From positions 124,001 through 188,000 of the forward strand of contig NZ_SOAX01000005.1 of the NCBI RefSeq assembly GCF_004364635.1: a stretch of DNA of 64,000 bases. The letters are read 5' to 3'. This document shows positions 30,472 to 43,841 of the stretch, piece after piece. Position 1 is the first letter of the stretch, and every line of letters starts with the position of its first letter. Source of the stretch: Halospina denitrificans (GTDB lineage: Bacteria > Pseudomonadota > Gammaproteobacteria > Pseudomonadales > Oleiphilaceae). The notes under the pieces were generated by a model. It was not told the origin of the DNA. It worked only from the letters and a program-made list of their open reading frames with translations, and made no database searches. Made by a program: the position numbers and the translations under genes.

Positions 30472-31038
30472 ATGCATACGATACCAGAGCCGCGCGAGCC
30501 GGACGATTACCGTGATCCGATCTACCTGTTCAACGGGCTGTTTCAGCCGACCCAAAACACCGTGCTTGTCGCCGGGGATGCTGACCCGGAGTATCGGCCT
30601 GCGGATAGGCACTGCCGCTGGAATCGGATAATATTTGCGCACGGATTCTACGCCAGCGCCCTGCACGAGATCAGCCATTGGTGCATCGCGGGTGCTGAGC
30701 GCCGTAAACAGTATGATTACGGTTACTGGTACCAGCCGGATGGGCGCTCCGCCGAACAACAGACCCAGTTTGAAAAGGTGGAGTCGCGGCCCCAGGCTCT
30801 CGAGTGGATACTGACCGTTGCCGCGGGGCGACGCTTCCATCTCAGTCTGGATAACCTGGACGGCGAGGACTCGGGCCAGCGCGAACGCTTCGCGGCGGAG
30901 GTGCATCGGCATGCACGGCGGTATCTTGAAAACGGATTGCCCGCGCGCGCCGAACGCTTCCGCCAGGCGCTGCTCGACTGGTACGGGCGCCGGGGCGCAT
31001 TCGCGGAATATGCTTTCAGTCCCGAGCAATTGCTCTGA
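30472..31038 (+). CDS. epmC: Elongation factor P hydroxylase EpmC
   Basis: A 188-residue non-heme iron enzyme that hydroxylates the lysine modification of EF-P in enterobacteria. The metal-binding HEISHW motif is at residues 65-70, and IYLFNGLF and DYGYWYQPDGR are family features. The ATG at 30472 gives MHTIPEPREPDDY; the frame is open 13 codons further up but without homology. efp, epmA and epmB are not in the window. Confidence 0.88.
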   Translation: MHTIPEPREPDDYRDPIYLFNGLFQPTQNTVLVAGDADPEYRPADRHCRWNRIIFAHGFYASALHEISHWCIAGAERRKQYDYGYWYQPDGRSAEQQTQFEKVESRPQALEWILTVAAGRRFHLSLDNLDGEDSGQRERFAAEVHRHARRYLENGLPARAERFRQALLDWYGRRGAFAEYAFSPEQLL

Positions 31039-31070
31039 GGGCTGCAAATTGGGTAGTCGAGGAGCAGAGA

Positions 31071-32306
31071 ATGACGGACACGCAGCCCCGTTTTCGGGAT
31101 TTCAACCTGGATGAACAACTCCAGCGTGGCATTGACGAGCTTGGCTTTGAGCACTGCACCGGTATCCAGGGTGAAGCGCTCCCGAAGACGCTCAAAGGGC
31201 ATGACCTGATCGGGCAGGCCCAGACCGGCACCGGTAAGACGGCCGCGTTCCTTATTACCGCCATCCAGCGGATGCTGGAAAACCCAATCCCCCATGAGCA
31301 GCGCTACGCCAGCGAACCCAGGGTGCTGGCCCTGGCGCCCACCCGGGAGCTGGCACTCCAGATTGCCCGCGATGCGGAGGCACTGACCCGTTTCAGCAAC
31401 CACAACGTGGTGACCACGGTAGGCGGCATGAATTACGACCGCCAGCGCCAGCAGATCCGCCACGAAGCCATCGATATACTGGTGGCCACTCCCGGGCGCC
31501 TCCTGGATTTCCTGGGCAGCAAGGATGTGTTCCTGGACCAGCTTGATCTCCTGATCCTGGACGAAGCCGACCGCATGCTCGACATGGGCTTCATCCCGGA
31601 CGTGAAGAAGATCATCCGTCACTGTACGCCGCGGGAGCGGCGCCAGACGGTGCTGTTCAGCGCGACCTTCAATCAGGACGTGCTCAATCTTGCGTCCATG
31701 TGGAGCGAGAACGCCGAGTTCATCGAGATCGAACCCGAGACCAAGGCGGCAGAGCGGGTTGAGCAGCATTTCTACACCGTCGGTGACAACGACAAGTTCA
31801 AGGTGCTGGTCAACTACCTGAACCGCCACGACGTGTCGCGCGCCATCGTGTTCGCTAACCGGCGCGACCAGACGCGCCGGCTGGATGAGGGGCTGCGCCA
31901 GCGGGGTGTGAGTTCCGCGCTGCTCTCGGGTGAAATTGCCCAGAACCAGCGGCTCAAGACCCTGAACAACTTCAAGTCCGGACGGGTCCGCGTCCTGGTG
32001 GCAACGGATGTCGCTGCGCGGGGGATACACGTGGAAAACGTCTCCCACGTGTTCAACTACAACCTGCCGGACAACCCCGAGGATTATGTGCATCGCATTG
32101 GCCGCACGGGCAGGGCGGGGGCCTACGGCACCTCGGTAACCCTGGCCGGTGAGGATGACAGTTTCGTGCTCCCCGAACTGGAAACCTACCTCGACCAGAA
32201 ACTCAGCTTTGTACGCCCGCCTGATGACCTCATGACTCAGATTTCCGACGCCAGGACGGCGCGCTCGGAATCCACTGAAACGGAACAGGAAACCGGCTCG
32301 GAGTAA
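31071..32306 (+). CDS. rhlB: DEAD-box ATP-dependent RNA helicase, RhlB type
   Basis: A 411-residue RNA helicase. Motifs: Q motif FEHCTGIQ, Walker A AQTGTGKT, DEAD in LILDEADRM, SAT in LFSATF, and HRIGRTGRAG. Segments such as LVATDVAARG and HVFNYNLPDNPEDYVHR match RhlB, the helicase of the RNA degradosome, more closely than RhlE or SrmB. A short acidic tail (EQETGSE) ends the protein. GAGGAG precedes the ATG. The stop shares a base with the pdxB start. Confidence 0.88.
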   Translation: MTDTQPRFRDFNLDEQLQRGIDELGFEHCTGIQGEALPKTLKGHDLIGQAQTGTGKTAAFLITAIQRMLENPIPHEQRYASEPRVLALAPTRELALQIARDAEALTRFSNHNVVTTVGGMNYDRQRQQIRHEAIDILVATPGRLLDFLGSKDVFLDQLDLLILDEADRMLDMGFIPDVKKIIRHCTPRERRQTVLFSATFNQDVLNLASMWSENAEFIEIEPETKAAERVEQHFYTVGDNDKFKVLVNYLNRHDVSRAIVFANRRDQTRRLDEGLRQRGVSSALLSGEIAQNQRLKTLNNFKSGRVRVLVATDVAARGIHVENVSHVFNYNLPDNPEDYVHRIGRTGRAGAYGTSVTLAGEDDSFVLPELETYLDQKLSFVRPPDDLMTQISDARTARSESTETEQETGSE

Positions 32307-33472
32307 TGAACGGCCTCCGGATTCTGGCGGATGAGAACATACCCGGGCTCGAGCACTTTTTCGAGCCGCTTGGCAGCATTCGCACCCTGCCGGGCCGCGC
32401 CATCCAGGCTTCGGATCTGCGCGGGATTGATGTGCTGCTGGTGCGGTCTGTAACCCGGGTCGATGAAGCCCTCCTGAAGGATTCACCCGTCCGGTTTGTG
32501 GGCACGGCGACCATTGGCACGGATCACCTGGATACGGAGTACCTCCGGAGCGCCGGTATCCACTGGGCCTCGGCGCCCGGCTGCAACGCCCTGGCGGTGG
32601 GCGATTATGTCCTTTCCTGCCTTGCCCTGGCGACCACCGACAGAAACCGGTCGTTCGAGCAGCTATCCGTGGGCATTGTCGGCTGCGGCAATGTCGGGGG
32701 AGGGCTCCAGCAGCGCCTCTCCGACATTGGACTGACGGTATTGGCCAATGACCCCCCAAGGGAGGCGGCCGGTGACTCGGGTTTCAGTTCCCTTGATGAG
32801 GTGCTGGCCTGTGATGCGATCTGTCTTCATGCCCCACTGGTCAGCCAGGGACCCTGGTCGACCCATTATCTTCTGGATACGAACCGGATCGAGGCACTGC
32901 GGTCGGATCAGATCCTGATCAGTGCGGGGCGAGGTGCGGTGGTCGACAACCAGGCTCTGCATGGACGCCTCAAGGCTCCGGATGGCGGGCCATGGACAGC
33001 GCTCGACGTGTGGGAAAATGAACCCGGTATCAATGCGGACCTGGCCCAACGGGTCTCTGTTGCTACGCCCCACATTGCGGGCTACAGCCTGGAGGGCAAG
33101 CTGCGGGGTACGGCCATGATTCATGACGCCCTGTGCCGGCACCTAGGGGTTCAATCCAAGCGCTCCATGGAGCCGCTGTTGCCCCCTGCCCAGGGGCTGA
33201 AGGTGGATGGGGTGGACCATGTCAGGCCGTTTCCGGCGCTCACCCAGGCACTGCTGGCCGCCTACAACCCGGCTCTCGATTCGGTCGAGCTCAAAAGGAC
33301 CCTGTCCGGGGATGCGTCGGACAGAGAGGTGGCGTTTGATCGGCTGAGAAAGACGTATCCGGTGCGCCGCGAATTTGGCTACCTGCTCCCGGAGGGGGTG
33401 AAAGACCCGGCAGCAGCGAGTTTGCTGACCGCTGCCGGGTTTGCGGCCGTTACTGGTAAGCTCGGCTCCTGA
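32306..33472 (+). CDS. pdxB: Erythronate-4-phosphate dehydrogenase PdxB
   Basis: A 388-residue NAD-dependent dehydrogenase, second step of the DXP-dependent pyridoxal phosphate pathway. It has the D-2-hydroxyacid dehydrogenase fold: NILADEN-like start, nucleotide-binding [11 protein letters not shown] near residue 122, catalytic Arg in [10 protein letters not shown] and Glu/His in WENEP and ATPHIAGYS. The PdxB-specific C-terminal dimerisation domain is complete. The start overlaps the rhlB stop (TAATG). The end overlaps convergent htpX by 23 bases. Confidence 0.93.
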   Translation: MNGLRILADENIPGLEHFFEPLGSIRTLPGRAIQASDLRGIDVLLVRSVTRVDEALLKDSPVRFVGTATIGTDHLDTEYLRSAGIHWASAPGCNALAVGDYVLSCLALATTDRNRSFEQLSVGIVGCGNVGGGLQQRLSDIGLTVLANDPPREAAGDSGFSSLDEVLACDAICLHAPLVSQGPWSTHYLLDTNRIEALRSDQILISAGRGAVVDNQALHGRLKAPDGGPWTALDVWENEPGINADLAQRVSVATPHIAGYSLEGKLRGTAMIHDALCRHLGVQSKRSMEPLLPPAQGLKVDGVDHVRPFPALTQALLAAYNPALDSVELKRTLSGDASDREVAFDRLRKTYPVRREFGYLLPEGVKDPAAASLLTAAGFAAVTGKLGS

Positions 33473-34334
33473 GCGCTTCAATGCGCTCGTCGAGCGGCGG
33501 ATGGCTGGCAAAGAGCCGTTTGATTCCCGAGCGCACACCGCTGGTAATGCCGAAGGCCTGCATGCTGTCGGGCATTTCATCCGGCATGCCGGCCTCGTTC
33601 TTGAGGCGCTGCAGTGCCGAGATCATGCCGTCATTACTGGCCAGCCGGGCACCTGCTGCGTCCGCGTGGAACTCGCGATACCGGGAAAACCAGAAAACGA
33701 TGGTGCTGGCCAGAATGCCAAGCACGATCTCGGCGACAATGGTCACCAGGAAAAAGCCAAGTCCGTGACCACTGTCGTTCTTGAAAACCGCCCTGTCCAC
33801 AAAGGAGCCGACCACCCGCGCCAGGAAGATCACGAAGGTGTTCACCACACCCTGGATCAGGGTCAGGGTTATCATGTCCCCGTTGGCCACATGGCCTATC
33901 TCGTGGGCCAGGACGGCGCGGATCTCTTCCTTGTCGAAGCGTTGCAGCATCCCCTGGCTCACCGCCACCAGGGCGGCATTCCGGTTCCAGCCAGTGGCAA
34001 AGGCGTTGGACTGTTGGGCCGGGAAAATGGCGATTTCCGGCGTGTCGACGCCGGCCTCCCGGGCAAGCTGCTGCACGGTTTCGACCAGCCACTGCTCCGC
34101 CGGGTTGGAGGGCTGTTCGATGACCTTCGCACCTGTACTGCGCTTGGCCATCCATTTGGAGATGAACAGCGAAACAAAGGCGCCACCGAAACCAATGACC
34201 GCAGCGAAGATCAGCAGGGCCGTAAAGTTCAGCCCCTGTTCCTCAAAGTAACTATCAAAACCAAGCAGTCGGAGTGTGACGCTGGCCAGTATGATGACGG
34301 CAAGGTTGGTTGCCAAAAACAGCAGTATGCGCAT
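33450..34334 (-). CDS. htpX: Membrane zinc metalloprotease HtpX
   Basis: A 294-residue inner-membrane protease for damaged membrane proteins. Two N-terminal membrane segments are followed by the zinc site HEIGH at residues 144-148. Two further hydrophobic segments and the zinc-ligand Glu region ([10 protein letters not shown]) follow. Three in-frame ATGs are clustered (34343, 34340, 34334). 34334 is chosen because GAGG lies 9 bases before it and because it gives the typical [10 protein letters not shown] start. Confidence 0.93.
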   Translation of the reverse strand: MRILLFLATNLAVIILASVTLRLLGFDSYFEEQGLNFTALLIFAAVIGFGGAFVSLFISKWMAKRSTGAKVIEQPSNPAEQWLVETVQQLAREAGVDTPEIAIFPAQQSNAFATGWNRNAALVAVSQGMLQRFDKEEIRAVLAHEIGHVANGDMITLTLIQGVVNTFVIFLARVVGSFVDRAVFKNDSGHGLGFFLVTIVAEIVLGILASTIVFWFSRYREFHADAAGARLASNDGMISALQRLKNEAGMPDEMPDSMQAFGITSGVRSGIKRLFASHPPLDERIEALRSRAYQ

Positions 34335-34423
34335 TCGCATCATCCTCGTGAGCGGAATTCTCTGGTCTTAATAAGGGTTCGCCCCGGGGCTTTCAACAGT
34401 CGAGGGCTTACATTAACGAAGTT

Positions 34424-34870
34424 TCAGCCGCCGGGCGCGGGCTCGAAAAGCAGACGGTGCACAGTCTCACTGAGTTCGGTCGAGGTGCCTTCCCGCATGG
34501 TCCGACGGATGTGGTTAATGGCAATGGCGGGTTCCCTTGCCAGTATGCCCGAGGTCTCCGGCTCGGGGGTGACCGGGAGGTCCGTGCGCAGGGTGGACAG
34601 ACGGTTGAAACCGATGCCGGTCAGCACCGCCTGGTCAATGGCATCCTGGCTGATCACGGATTCATAACGCAGAAGGCCTTCATCGGAAAGCCAGAGCATG
34701 GTCCCGAAACAGGCCATGTGGCGGCTACTGTGAAGGCCGAATTCATCCGGATCATCTTCACCCGCGATATCCTCCACAAACACCGCTCCCTTGCGGGGAA
34801 AGCGGTTGTAGAGGTGGATCAGGATCCGTGCCACGTCCTGGTAGAAATCCTCGATGTGGATATCGGCCAT
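34424..34870 (-). CDS. Uncharacterised 148-residue protein downstream of alaA
   Basis: I do not recognise this family. The protein begins MADIHIEDFYQDVARILIH and contains FPRKGAVFVEDIAGEDDPDEF, then HMACFGTMLWLSDEGLLRYE. The last part looks like the end of a winged-helix fold, by pattern only. There is no signal peptide or membrane segment, so it is probably cytoplasmic. It starts 13 bases after the alaA stop on the same strand and is likely cotranscribed with it. The longer open frame upstream lies inside alaA and is not coding-like. Confidence 0.7.
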   Translation of the reverse strand: MADIHIEDFYQDVARILIHLYNRFPRKGAVFVEDIAGEDDPDEFGLHSSRHMACFGTMLWLSDEGLLRYESVISQDAIDQAVLTGIGFNRLSTLRTDLPVTPEPETSGILAREPAIAINHIRRTMREGTSTELSETVHRLLFEPAPGG

Positions 34871-34883
34871 GGATAGCCCCCGG

Positions 34884-36101
34884 TCAACCCTGGTGGTAGC
34901 GCTGCAGGAAGCGGCCAAGCCGGCCGATGGCATCCTCCAGAACTTCCACGCGTGGCAGGAAGACAACCCGGAAATGCTGGCGATCCGGCATGTTGAAGGC
35001 CGAGCCCTGGACCAGCAGGATGCGCTCCTGCGCCAGGAGGTCAAAGATCATCTTCTCATCGTCCTTGATCGGGTAGCGCTCCGGATCCAGTTTCGGGAAG
35101 AGATAAAGCGCCCCCTTGGGCTTGACGCAGCTGACGCCGGGGATGTCGTTCAGCATCTTCCACGCCAGGTCCCGCTGTTCACAGAGCCGCCCGCCGGAAA
35201 CCACCAGGTCGTTGATCGACTGGTAGCCACCCAGCGAGGTCTGTATGGCCATCTGCGCCGGCACATTGGCGCAAAGCCGCATCGAGGCCAGCATGTTGAT
35301 GCCCTCGATCAGTCCGTTGGCCCGGTGCTTGGCGCCGCTGATGATCATCCATCCGGCGCGGTAACCCGCCGCCCGGTAGTTCTTGGAAAGGCCGCCGTAG
35401 GTGAAGAACAGGATGTCGTCGGCCAGCGATGCCGCCGGTACGTGGTGAGCGCCGTCGTAAAGGATCTTGTCGTAGATCTCGTCCGCCAGGACGACCAGGT
35501 CGTGCTCCCGGGCCAGCTCGATGACCTGCTCGAGCAGGTCCGCCGAATAGACCGCGCCCGTGGGGTTGTTCGGGTTGATCAGCACAATCGCGCGGGTGCG
35601 TGACGTTATCTTGCTGCGGATGTCGTCGATATCCGGGAACCAATCCTGCTGTTCATCACAGACGTAATGGACAGGGCGGCCGCTGGAAAGGGTGACGGCC
35701 GCGGTCCAGAGCGGGTAGTCCGGCGCCGGGATAAGCACTTCATCCCCGGTATTGAGAAGTGCCTGCATGGACATGACGATCAGCTCACTGACACCATTGC
35801 CAAGGAAGACGTCGTCAATATCCACGTCGGGAATGCCGAGGGCCTGGCTGTACTGCATGACCGCCTTGCGGCCCGAGAACAGCCCCTTGGAATCACAGTA
35901 GCCCTGGGCTTCCGGAAGGTTGTGGATCACGTCCTGCTGGATCTCCTCGGGGATATCCAGGCCAAAGGCACCGGGGTTGCCGATGTTCAGCTTAAGGACG
36001 CGGTGGCCTTCCTCTTCAAGGCGATGGGCTTCCTGCTGGACGGGACCGCGAATGTCGTAGCAGACATTCTCGAGCTTGGCGGACTTCTCAAATTGCTGCA
36101 T
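34884..36101 (-). CDS. alaA: Glutamate-pyruvate aminotransferase AlaA
   Basis: A 405-residue PLP-dependent aminotransferase making alanine from pyruvate and glutamate, the same length as E. coli AlaA. The PLP lysine is in GLSKNYRAAGYRAGW. NPNNPTGAVYS and APDYPLW are fold-type I signatures. The ATG at 36101 gives MQQFEKSAKLENVCYDIRGP, the standard start. It is divergent from msrB. Confidence 0.94.
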   Translation of the reverse strand: MQQFEKSAKLENVCYDIRGPVQQEAHRLEEEGHRVLKLNIGNPGAFGLDIPEEIQQDVIHNLPEAQGYCDSKGLFSGRKAVMQYSQALGIPDVDIDDVFLGNGVSELIVMSMQALLNTGDEVLIPAPDYPLWTAAVTLSSGRPVHYVCDEQQDWFPDIDDIRSKITSRTRAIVLINPNNPTGAVYSADLLEQVIELAREHDLVVLADEIYDKILYDGAHHVPAASLADDILFFTYGGLSKNYRAAGYRAGWMIISGAKHRANGLIEGINMLASMRLCANVPAQMAIQTSLGGYQSINDLVVSGGRLCEQRDLAWKMLNDIPGVSCVKPKGALYLFPKLDPERYPIKDDEKMIFDLLAQERILLVQGSAFNMPDRQHFRVVFLPRVEVLEDAIGRLGRFLQRYHQG

Positions 36102-36155
36102 GCTGATATAAACCCCTGAGTTAGCGCAAACAACATTGTAGCGGAGGGCTGCGTA

Positions 36156-36548
36156 ATGACAAAAGTCGAGCGTTCGGAAACCGAGTGGCAGCAACAGCTT
36201 TCACCCGAGAGTTATCGGGTTGCGCGGCAGGGCGGAACGGAACGGCCCTTTACCGGCGAATACAATGACTGCAAGAAGGACGGTGTCTACCGCTGCATCT
36301 GCTGTGGTCAGGCGCTTTTTGACGCCGGCCACAAGTTTGACTCCGGGTCGGGCTGGCCCAGCTTCTGGCAGCCGGCCTCCGGTGAGGCTGTTGAGGAACA
36401 CTCGGACAGCAGCCTTGGCATGGTCCGTACCGAGGTTCTGTGCAGCGCCTGTGATGCTCACCTGGGACATGTCTTTCCGGACGGACCAGAGCCCACGGGC
36501 CTGCGTTACTGCATCAATTCCGCGGCGCTGGAGCTTGAGGAACGCTGA
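36156..36548 (+). CDS. msrB: Peptide methionine-R-sulfoxide reductase MsrB
   Basis: A 130-residue repair enzyme for the R epimer of methionine sulfoxide. The catalytic Cys119 is in [11 protein letters not shown], and zinc ligands are Cys47/Cys50 (RCICCG) and Cys96/Cys99 (CSAC). The GSGWPSFW motif is present. GGAGGG precedes the ATG. The stop directly abuts the convergent kinase stop. Confidence 0.95.
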   Translation: MTKVERSETEWQQQLSPESYRVARQGGTERPFTGEYNDCKKDGVYRCICCGQALFDAGHKFDSGSGWPSFWQPASGEAVEEHSDSSLGMVRTEVLCSACDAHLGHVFPDGPEPTGLRYCINSAALELEER

Positions 36549-38879
<2,331 letters not shown>

Positions 38880-38918
38880 TGGTCCCTGCCTTTCCTTTAC
38901 AGGTCATTCATGGGCTTA

Positions 38919-38935
38919 CTACGCCCTCCGCGTAG
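38919..38935 (-). other. Leader hairpin with GGAGG loop before the hybrid kinase
   Basis: On the minus strand CTACGC and GCGTAG pair perfectly around a GGAGG loop, 40 bases upstream of the TTG start. A GGA in a hairpin loop is the shape bound by CsrA/RsmA proteins, but no direct evidence supports binding here. Confidence 0.35.
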
Positions 38936-39065
38936 AACCGCTTCAATTATAGATCAAAGTGGCCTTAACTGCATGAATGATGGGTAGTATCCGGCGTTGT
39001 CTGGATCGTGCCGTCAACAATCGCCATAATGCGCCATTGATGCTGTTTCACGAGGTTTGCCCGGC

Positions 39066-40076
39066 ATGGATCTGTCCCGTGTTGATCTGAATCTTCTGGT
39101 GTACCTGGACGTGCTTCTGCGCGAGAAGAGCGTTACCCGCGCGGCCAGCTACCTGGGCCTGACACAGCCGGCGATGAGTAATGGCCTCCGGCGCCTGAGA
39201 GAACTGTTTGACGACCCCTTGCTGGTGCGCACAAGCGAGGGCATGAGCGCTACCGAACTGGCGACCCAGCTCCAGCCGAACGTCCGCGAGATCCTGGCGC
39301 AGGTGGAGAAGACGGTGCAGCCGACCCGCTCCTTTGACGCGGGGGCCAGCCAGCGCGTTTTCCGCATCATGGCCAGCGACTACGCGGAATCGACACTGAT
39401 GCCCCGCGTCCTGCGGCTGATCCGCCAGCAGGCGCCCCACGTGACGCTGGACGTATTGACGCCCTCGGACGTGAGCTTCCTGGATGTGGAACAGGGCAGG
39501 GTGGATATGGCCATCAATCGTTTTGACACCATCCCCCAGTCATTTCACCAGCGCATTCTATGGAAGGACCATTTCGCCTGCCTGATGAGCACTGGCAACC
39601 CAATACTCCAGGAACCCTTCACCCTGGATACCTACCTGCAGGCCAACCACATCTGGGTCAGCAAAACCGGTGTCGGAGTGGGCGTGGGTGTGAATCCCAG
39701 GGATGTGCAGCGTCTCGGCTGGGTGGATGAGGCGCTGGGCAAGCTGGGGCGCAAGCGCCGGATCTCGGTATTTACACGGCACTATCAGGTGGCGATGCTG
39801 CTTGCGGAACAGCACGACGTGATGGCCACGCTGCCATGCCGGGCCGCCTGGTTGCAGAAGGACAACCCGGGGCTGGTGGCCAAGCCGCCACCTTTCACGA
39901 TCCCGCCCATTGAGCTGAAGATGGCGTGGAGCCCCCTGCTTCAGCACAACCCGGATCACCAGTGGTTGCGGCGGTGCATCTCGGATGTGGCCGAGGAACT
40001 TAACGAAGAGTTCGAGCCCTTTGCCCGGGATTTCATTCCCCAGGGGCCAGAGCCGGGCCAGGCTTCGGAGCGCTAG
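39066..40076 (+). CDS. LysR family transcriptional regulator
   Basis: A 336-residue regulator. The N-terminal winged helix (DLNLLVYLDVLLREKSVTRA, LGLTQPAMSNGLRRLRE) is followed by a substrate-binding domain. The sequence resembles the NodD/SyrM-like LysR branch (VDLNLL start, RDNPLLVRTSEGM-like wing). It contains a small VGVGVGV run. ATG 39066 is chosen over an upstream TTG. The target is unknown; the divergent neighbour is the hybrid kinase. It shares four terminal bases with the convergent GNAT gene. Confidence 0.85.
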   Translation: MDLSRVDLNLLVYLDVLLREKSVTRAASYLGLTQPAMSNGLRRLRELFDDPLLVRTSEGMSATELATQLQPNVREILAQVEKTVQPTRSFDAGASQRVFRIMASDYAESTLMPRVLRLIRQQAPHVTLDVLTPSDVSFLDVEQGRVDMAINRFDTIPQSFHQRILWKDHFACLMSTGNPILQEPFTLDTYLQANHIWVSKTGVGVGVGVNPRDVQRLGWVDEALGKLGRKRRISVFTRHYQVAMLLAEQHDVMATLPCRAAWLQKDNPGLVAKPPPFTIPPIELKMAWSPLLQHNPDHQWLRRCISDVAEELNEEFEPFARDFIPQGPEPGQASER

Positions 40077-41032
40077 AACGGGAGCTGACGGAGTTCGATG
40101 GATTCGCGGCTGTAGTCCCAGGCCCGCGCGAAATCCTCCCCGAAGGGCCTTACCCGCCGTGGCGCCGAGAAGTTCGCAAAGCCCTCAATGTGGTCGAAAT
40201 CATGACGGATCAGCACGCCGCTGTCGTCAGCAATGACGCAGGGGCGGTCGCCGTGCGGGTAGGTGGTGTTCACCAGCCCCAGCGAGATGCGGCTGGGAAG
40301 GCGGCGCATAAGCTGGACCAGGCGGTGGCGTCTCTTCACCAGCGGGTAGTCGTCGTGGATCAGGAAGCGGATGTCGCTGTGGCGGCTGCGGCGGGCAAGC
40401 CGTGACAGGGCTTCGGTTAGGAAGTGGTCGTCGTAGAGACCGTGGCTGAGCGTGGTGTCGTAGAGCCAGAAACGCCGGGTGGCCTGGTCGGCCAGGGCCC
40501 GCACCAGTTGCAGCTGATCCGTCTCGCCCTTGATCTGCCAGCTGGTGGTGTCCGAGGCGAGCAGGAAGGGACAGCGTGTCTCGGGCTCCTGGTCGAGCAG
40601 CAGCCCTGGCGCTGTGCAGCGCATGGCGCGATGGGGGATGCCGGCGTCCATGTAGGTATCTGATACCACATAGAACCCCAGTCGCCGATAGAAGTCCACG
40701 GCCCCTTCCTGGGCGCTGAGAACGAGGTAGTCGTATTCACTGAAGGCATCGTGCATCATCTCGCGCAACAGCACCGTGCCGACGCCCAGGGTGCGCTGCT
40801 CCCGGCTGACGGCCATGCGCCCGATACCGCCGGCGCCGTCCTCCTCCGGGTAGAGCCGAGCCGTGGCAAGGGGCGTGCCCGAATCATCCCGAACCAGGTA
40901 ATGGGTCGCGATGCGGTCGGTTTCATCCCATTCCAGTTCCGGCGGTACCTGCTGTTCCTGTGTGAATACCGTCTGACGCAGCTGCGTAATGGCGTCGGGG
41001 AGCTGGTCCCAGCCGTAGCGTTCTGTGTTCAT
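40073..41032 (-). CDS. GNAT acetyltransferase with extra C-terminal domain
   Basis: A 319-residue protein. Residues about 10-145 are a GNAT domain of the ElaA type (QTVFTQEQQVPPELEWDETD, IGRMAVSREQRTLGVGTVLL, FYRRLGFYVVSDTYMDAGIPH). The following 160 residues form a second, unidentified domain with IKGETDQLQLVRALADQATR and FLIHDDYPLVKRRHRLVQL. Such a fusion suggests acetylation coupled to another binding function. The start overlaps the roxA gene arrangement by ATGA, so it is the upstream partner of roxA in neither sequence nor pathway terms that I can define. Confidence 0.75.
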   Translation of the reverse strand: MNTERYGWDQLPDAITQLRQTVFTQEQQVPPELEWDETDRIATHYLVRDDSGTPLATARLYPEEDGAGGIGRMAVSREQRTLGVGTVLLREMMHDAFSEYDYLVLSAQEGAVDFYRRLGFYVVSDTYMDAGIPHRAMRCTAPGLLLDQEPETRCPFLLASDTTSWQIKGETDQLQLVRALADQATRRFWLYDTTLSHGLYDDHFLTEALSRLARRSRHSDIRFLIHDDYPLVKRRHRLVQLMRRLPSRISLGLVNTTYPHGDRPCVIADDSGVLIRHDFDHIEGFANFSAPRRVRPFGEDFARAWDYSRESIELRQLPF

Positions 41033-42213
41033 TCCTCTTCCTCAGTGCTGTCACCGATATAGAGGCTGCCCTGGTTGCAGAGGGTTACCAACAGCTCAAG
41101 CAATGCCCCCTCCTCAAGCCAGGGTGCCAGATCCGAGGCAGGTAGATGGCGCCCGGCGCAGATCAGCTCGGCGATGCCTGTGGCGTCACCGCGCAGCCGG
41201 AAGCGTTGGCCGTCGGCAAACAGCAGTCGTACGTCACCGTCCTCGTCACTACCATCATAGAACGAAAATCGGCTGCCTTCGTTCCAGAGCAGGTCCTGGC
41301 CGCTGTTTAGCGCAGCGCTGAGGGCGGCACTGGTCATGGGTTCTTCCGGGGGCTGGATGACGCCGTCGTGTTTGGGTTCGGTCATGGCCTGGCCGAACCA
41401 GGAGGCGATGGCTTCGGGGTTGTTGATATTGTCTTTAACAATCCGCTGTAACTCGCTGATCATGTGGTCATCAATTCGTCCGGGGTTGTCCGGCTGATGC
41501 GGTTTCGGATCTTCCAGGTGCTTGCCCAGTTGCGGGTCATCCGAGATGTATTCAGCCACACCGGTGACCACCTCGGCGTGGCTCGGGGTCCGGAAGCCGA
41601 TGGACAGGGTCATGCAGTCGTCCTCGGCGATGCCCCAGTGGCTGACGCCGGGGGGCAGGTAGAGCATGTCGCCGGGTTCGAGGACGTATTCCTCGACGGT
41701 TTCGAAGTCGGCCAGTATGTGCAGTGGGGTGCCCTGGACGCGGGGGGAGCTGTTGTCGTGCACGTGGCCGATCTTCCAGCGGCGGTGGCCGTGGGTCTGG
41801 AGGAGGAAGACGTCGTACTGGTCGTAGTGGGGGCCGACGCTGCCGCCCTGGGGGGCGAAGCTGGCCATGATGTCGTCGAGGCGCCAGTTGGGGATGAAGC
41901 GGAAGGCGTCCAATAGATCGGCGGCTTCGGGGATCCAGTAGTCGAGGCCCTGGACCAGGAGGGTCCAGTGGCTGTTGGGGAGGCTCTGGAGTTTTTCTTC
42001 GTCGAAGGGGCCGTTGTGGAGTTGCCAGGGGTTGCCGTTTTCTTCTTCGAAGACCAGGCGGGATTCGATGTTGGGTTCGCAGGCCAGGCCGGCCAGTTCA
42101 TCGACGTCGACTGGGGGTTCCAGGTCCGGGAAGGCGTTGCGGATTACCAGGGGTTTCTTTTGCCAGTAGGTTTTTAGGAATTCTTCTATGGAGTGGGGTC
42201 CGAGTACTGACAT
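41029..42213 (-). CDS. roxA: Ribosomal protein uL16 3-hydroxylase RoxA (cupin/JmjC oxygenase)
   Basis: A 394-residue 2-oxoglutarate and iron(II)-dependent oxygenase that hydroxylates an arginine of ribosomal protein L16 in E. coli (YcfD). The iron-binding HYDQYDVFLLQ (HxD) and a later histidine in GVSHWGI lie in the JmjC domain. The C-terminal winged region is complete. The ATG at 42213 gives MSVLGPHSIEEFLKTYWQKKP, with CAGGAG 12 bases upstream. Hairpin element C begins 27 bases before this start. Confidence 0.9.
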   Translation of the reverse strand: MSVLGPHSIEEFLKTYWQKKPLVIRNAFPDLEPPVDVDELAGLACEPNIESRLVFEEENGNPWQLHNGPFDEEKLQSLPNSHWTLLVQGLDYWIPEAADLLDAFRFIPNWRLDDIMASFAPQGGSVGPHYDQYDVFLLQTHGHRRWKIGHVHDNSSPRVQGTPLHILADFETVEEYVLEPGDMLYLPPGVSHWGIAEDDCMTLSIGFRTPSHAEVVTGVAEYISDDPQLGKHLEDPKPHQPDNPGRIDDHMISELQRIVKDNINNPEAIASWFGQAMTEPKHDGVIQPPEEPMTSAALSAALNSGQDLLWNEGSRFSFYDGSDEDGDVRLLFADGQRFRLRGDATGIAELICAGRHLPASDLAPWLEEGALLELLVTLCNQGSLYIGDSTEEEE

Positions 42214-42239
42214 TGTGTGTGGCTCCTGGGTTTCGGGGG

Positions 42240-42350
42240 GAGCGAGGGCGGGTGGTGCTTTCCGGGAATCGCCACGAGTACATCCCTGTAGGCTGCCCTC
42301 CGCCATCCATGGCTCCGGAGCTTCCCGGAAAGCACCACCCGCCCTCGCTC
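42240..42350. repeat. Large hairpin element, copy C (29-bp perfect arms, 53-nt core)
   Basis: The arm at 42240-42268 is perfectly complementary to 42322-42350 over 29 bp. The 53-nt core contains TACA-TCCC-TGTA at 42279-42290 and GCCA-TCCA-TGGC at 42302-42313, plus a self-complementary GCTCCGGAGC at 42312-42321. The core matches copy D at 52 of 53 positions. It lies between purB and roxA, both on the minus strand, 30 bp after the purB stop. Confidence 0.9.
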
Positions 42351-42380
42351 TTCGAGCTTTGTGTTTGCCGTCCTATAGCC

Positions 42381-43805
<1,425 letters not shown>

Positions 43806-43841
43806 TTATACATGAGCCGGCGCGGATCACGCAGGGGCAGG

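Noticed and set aside
38946-38951. Perfect TATAAT on the minus strand upstream of the hybrid kinase
   Set aside because: No acceptable -35 at 16-18 bp was found, so a promoter was not called.
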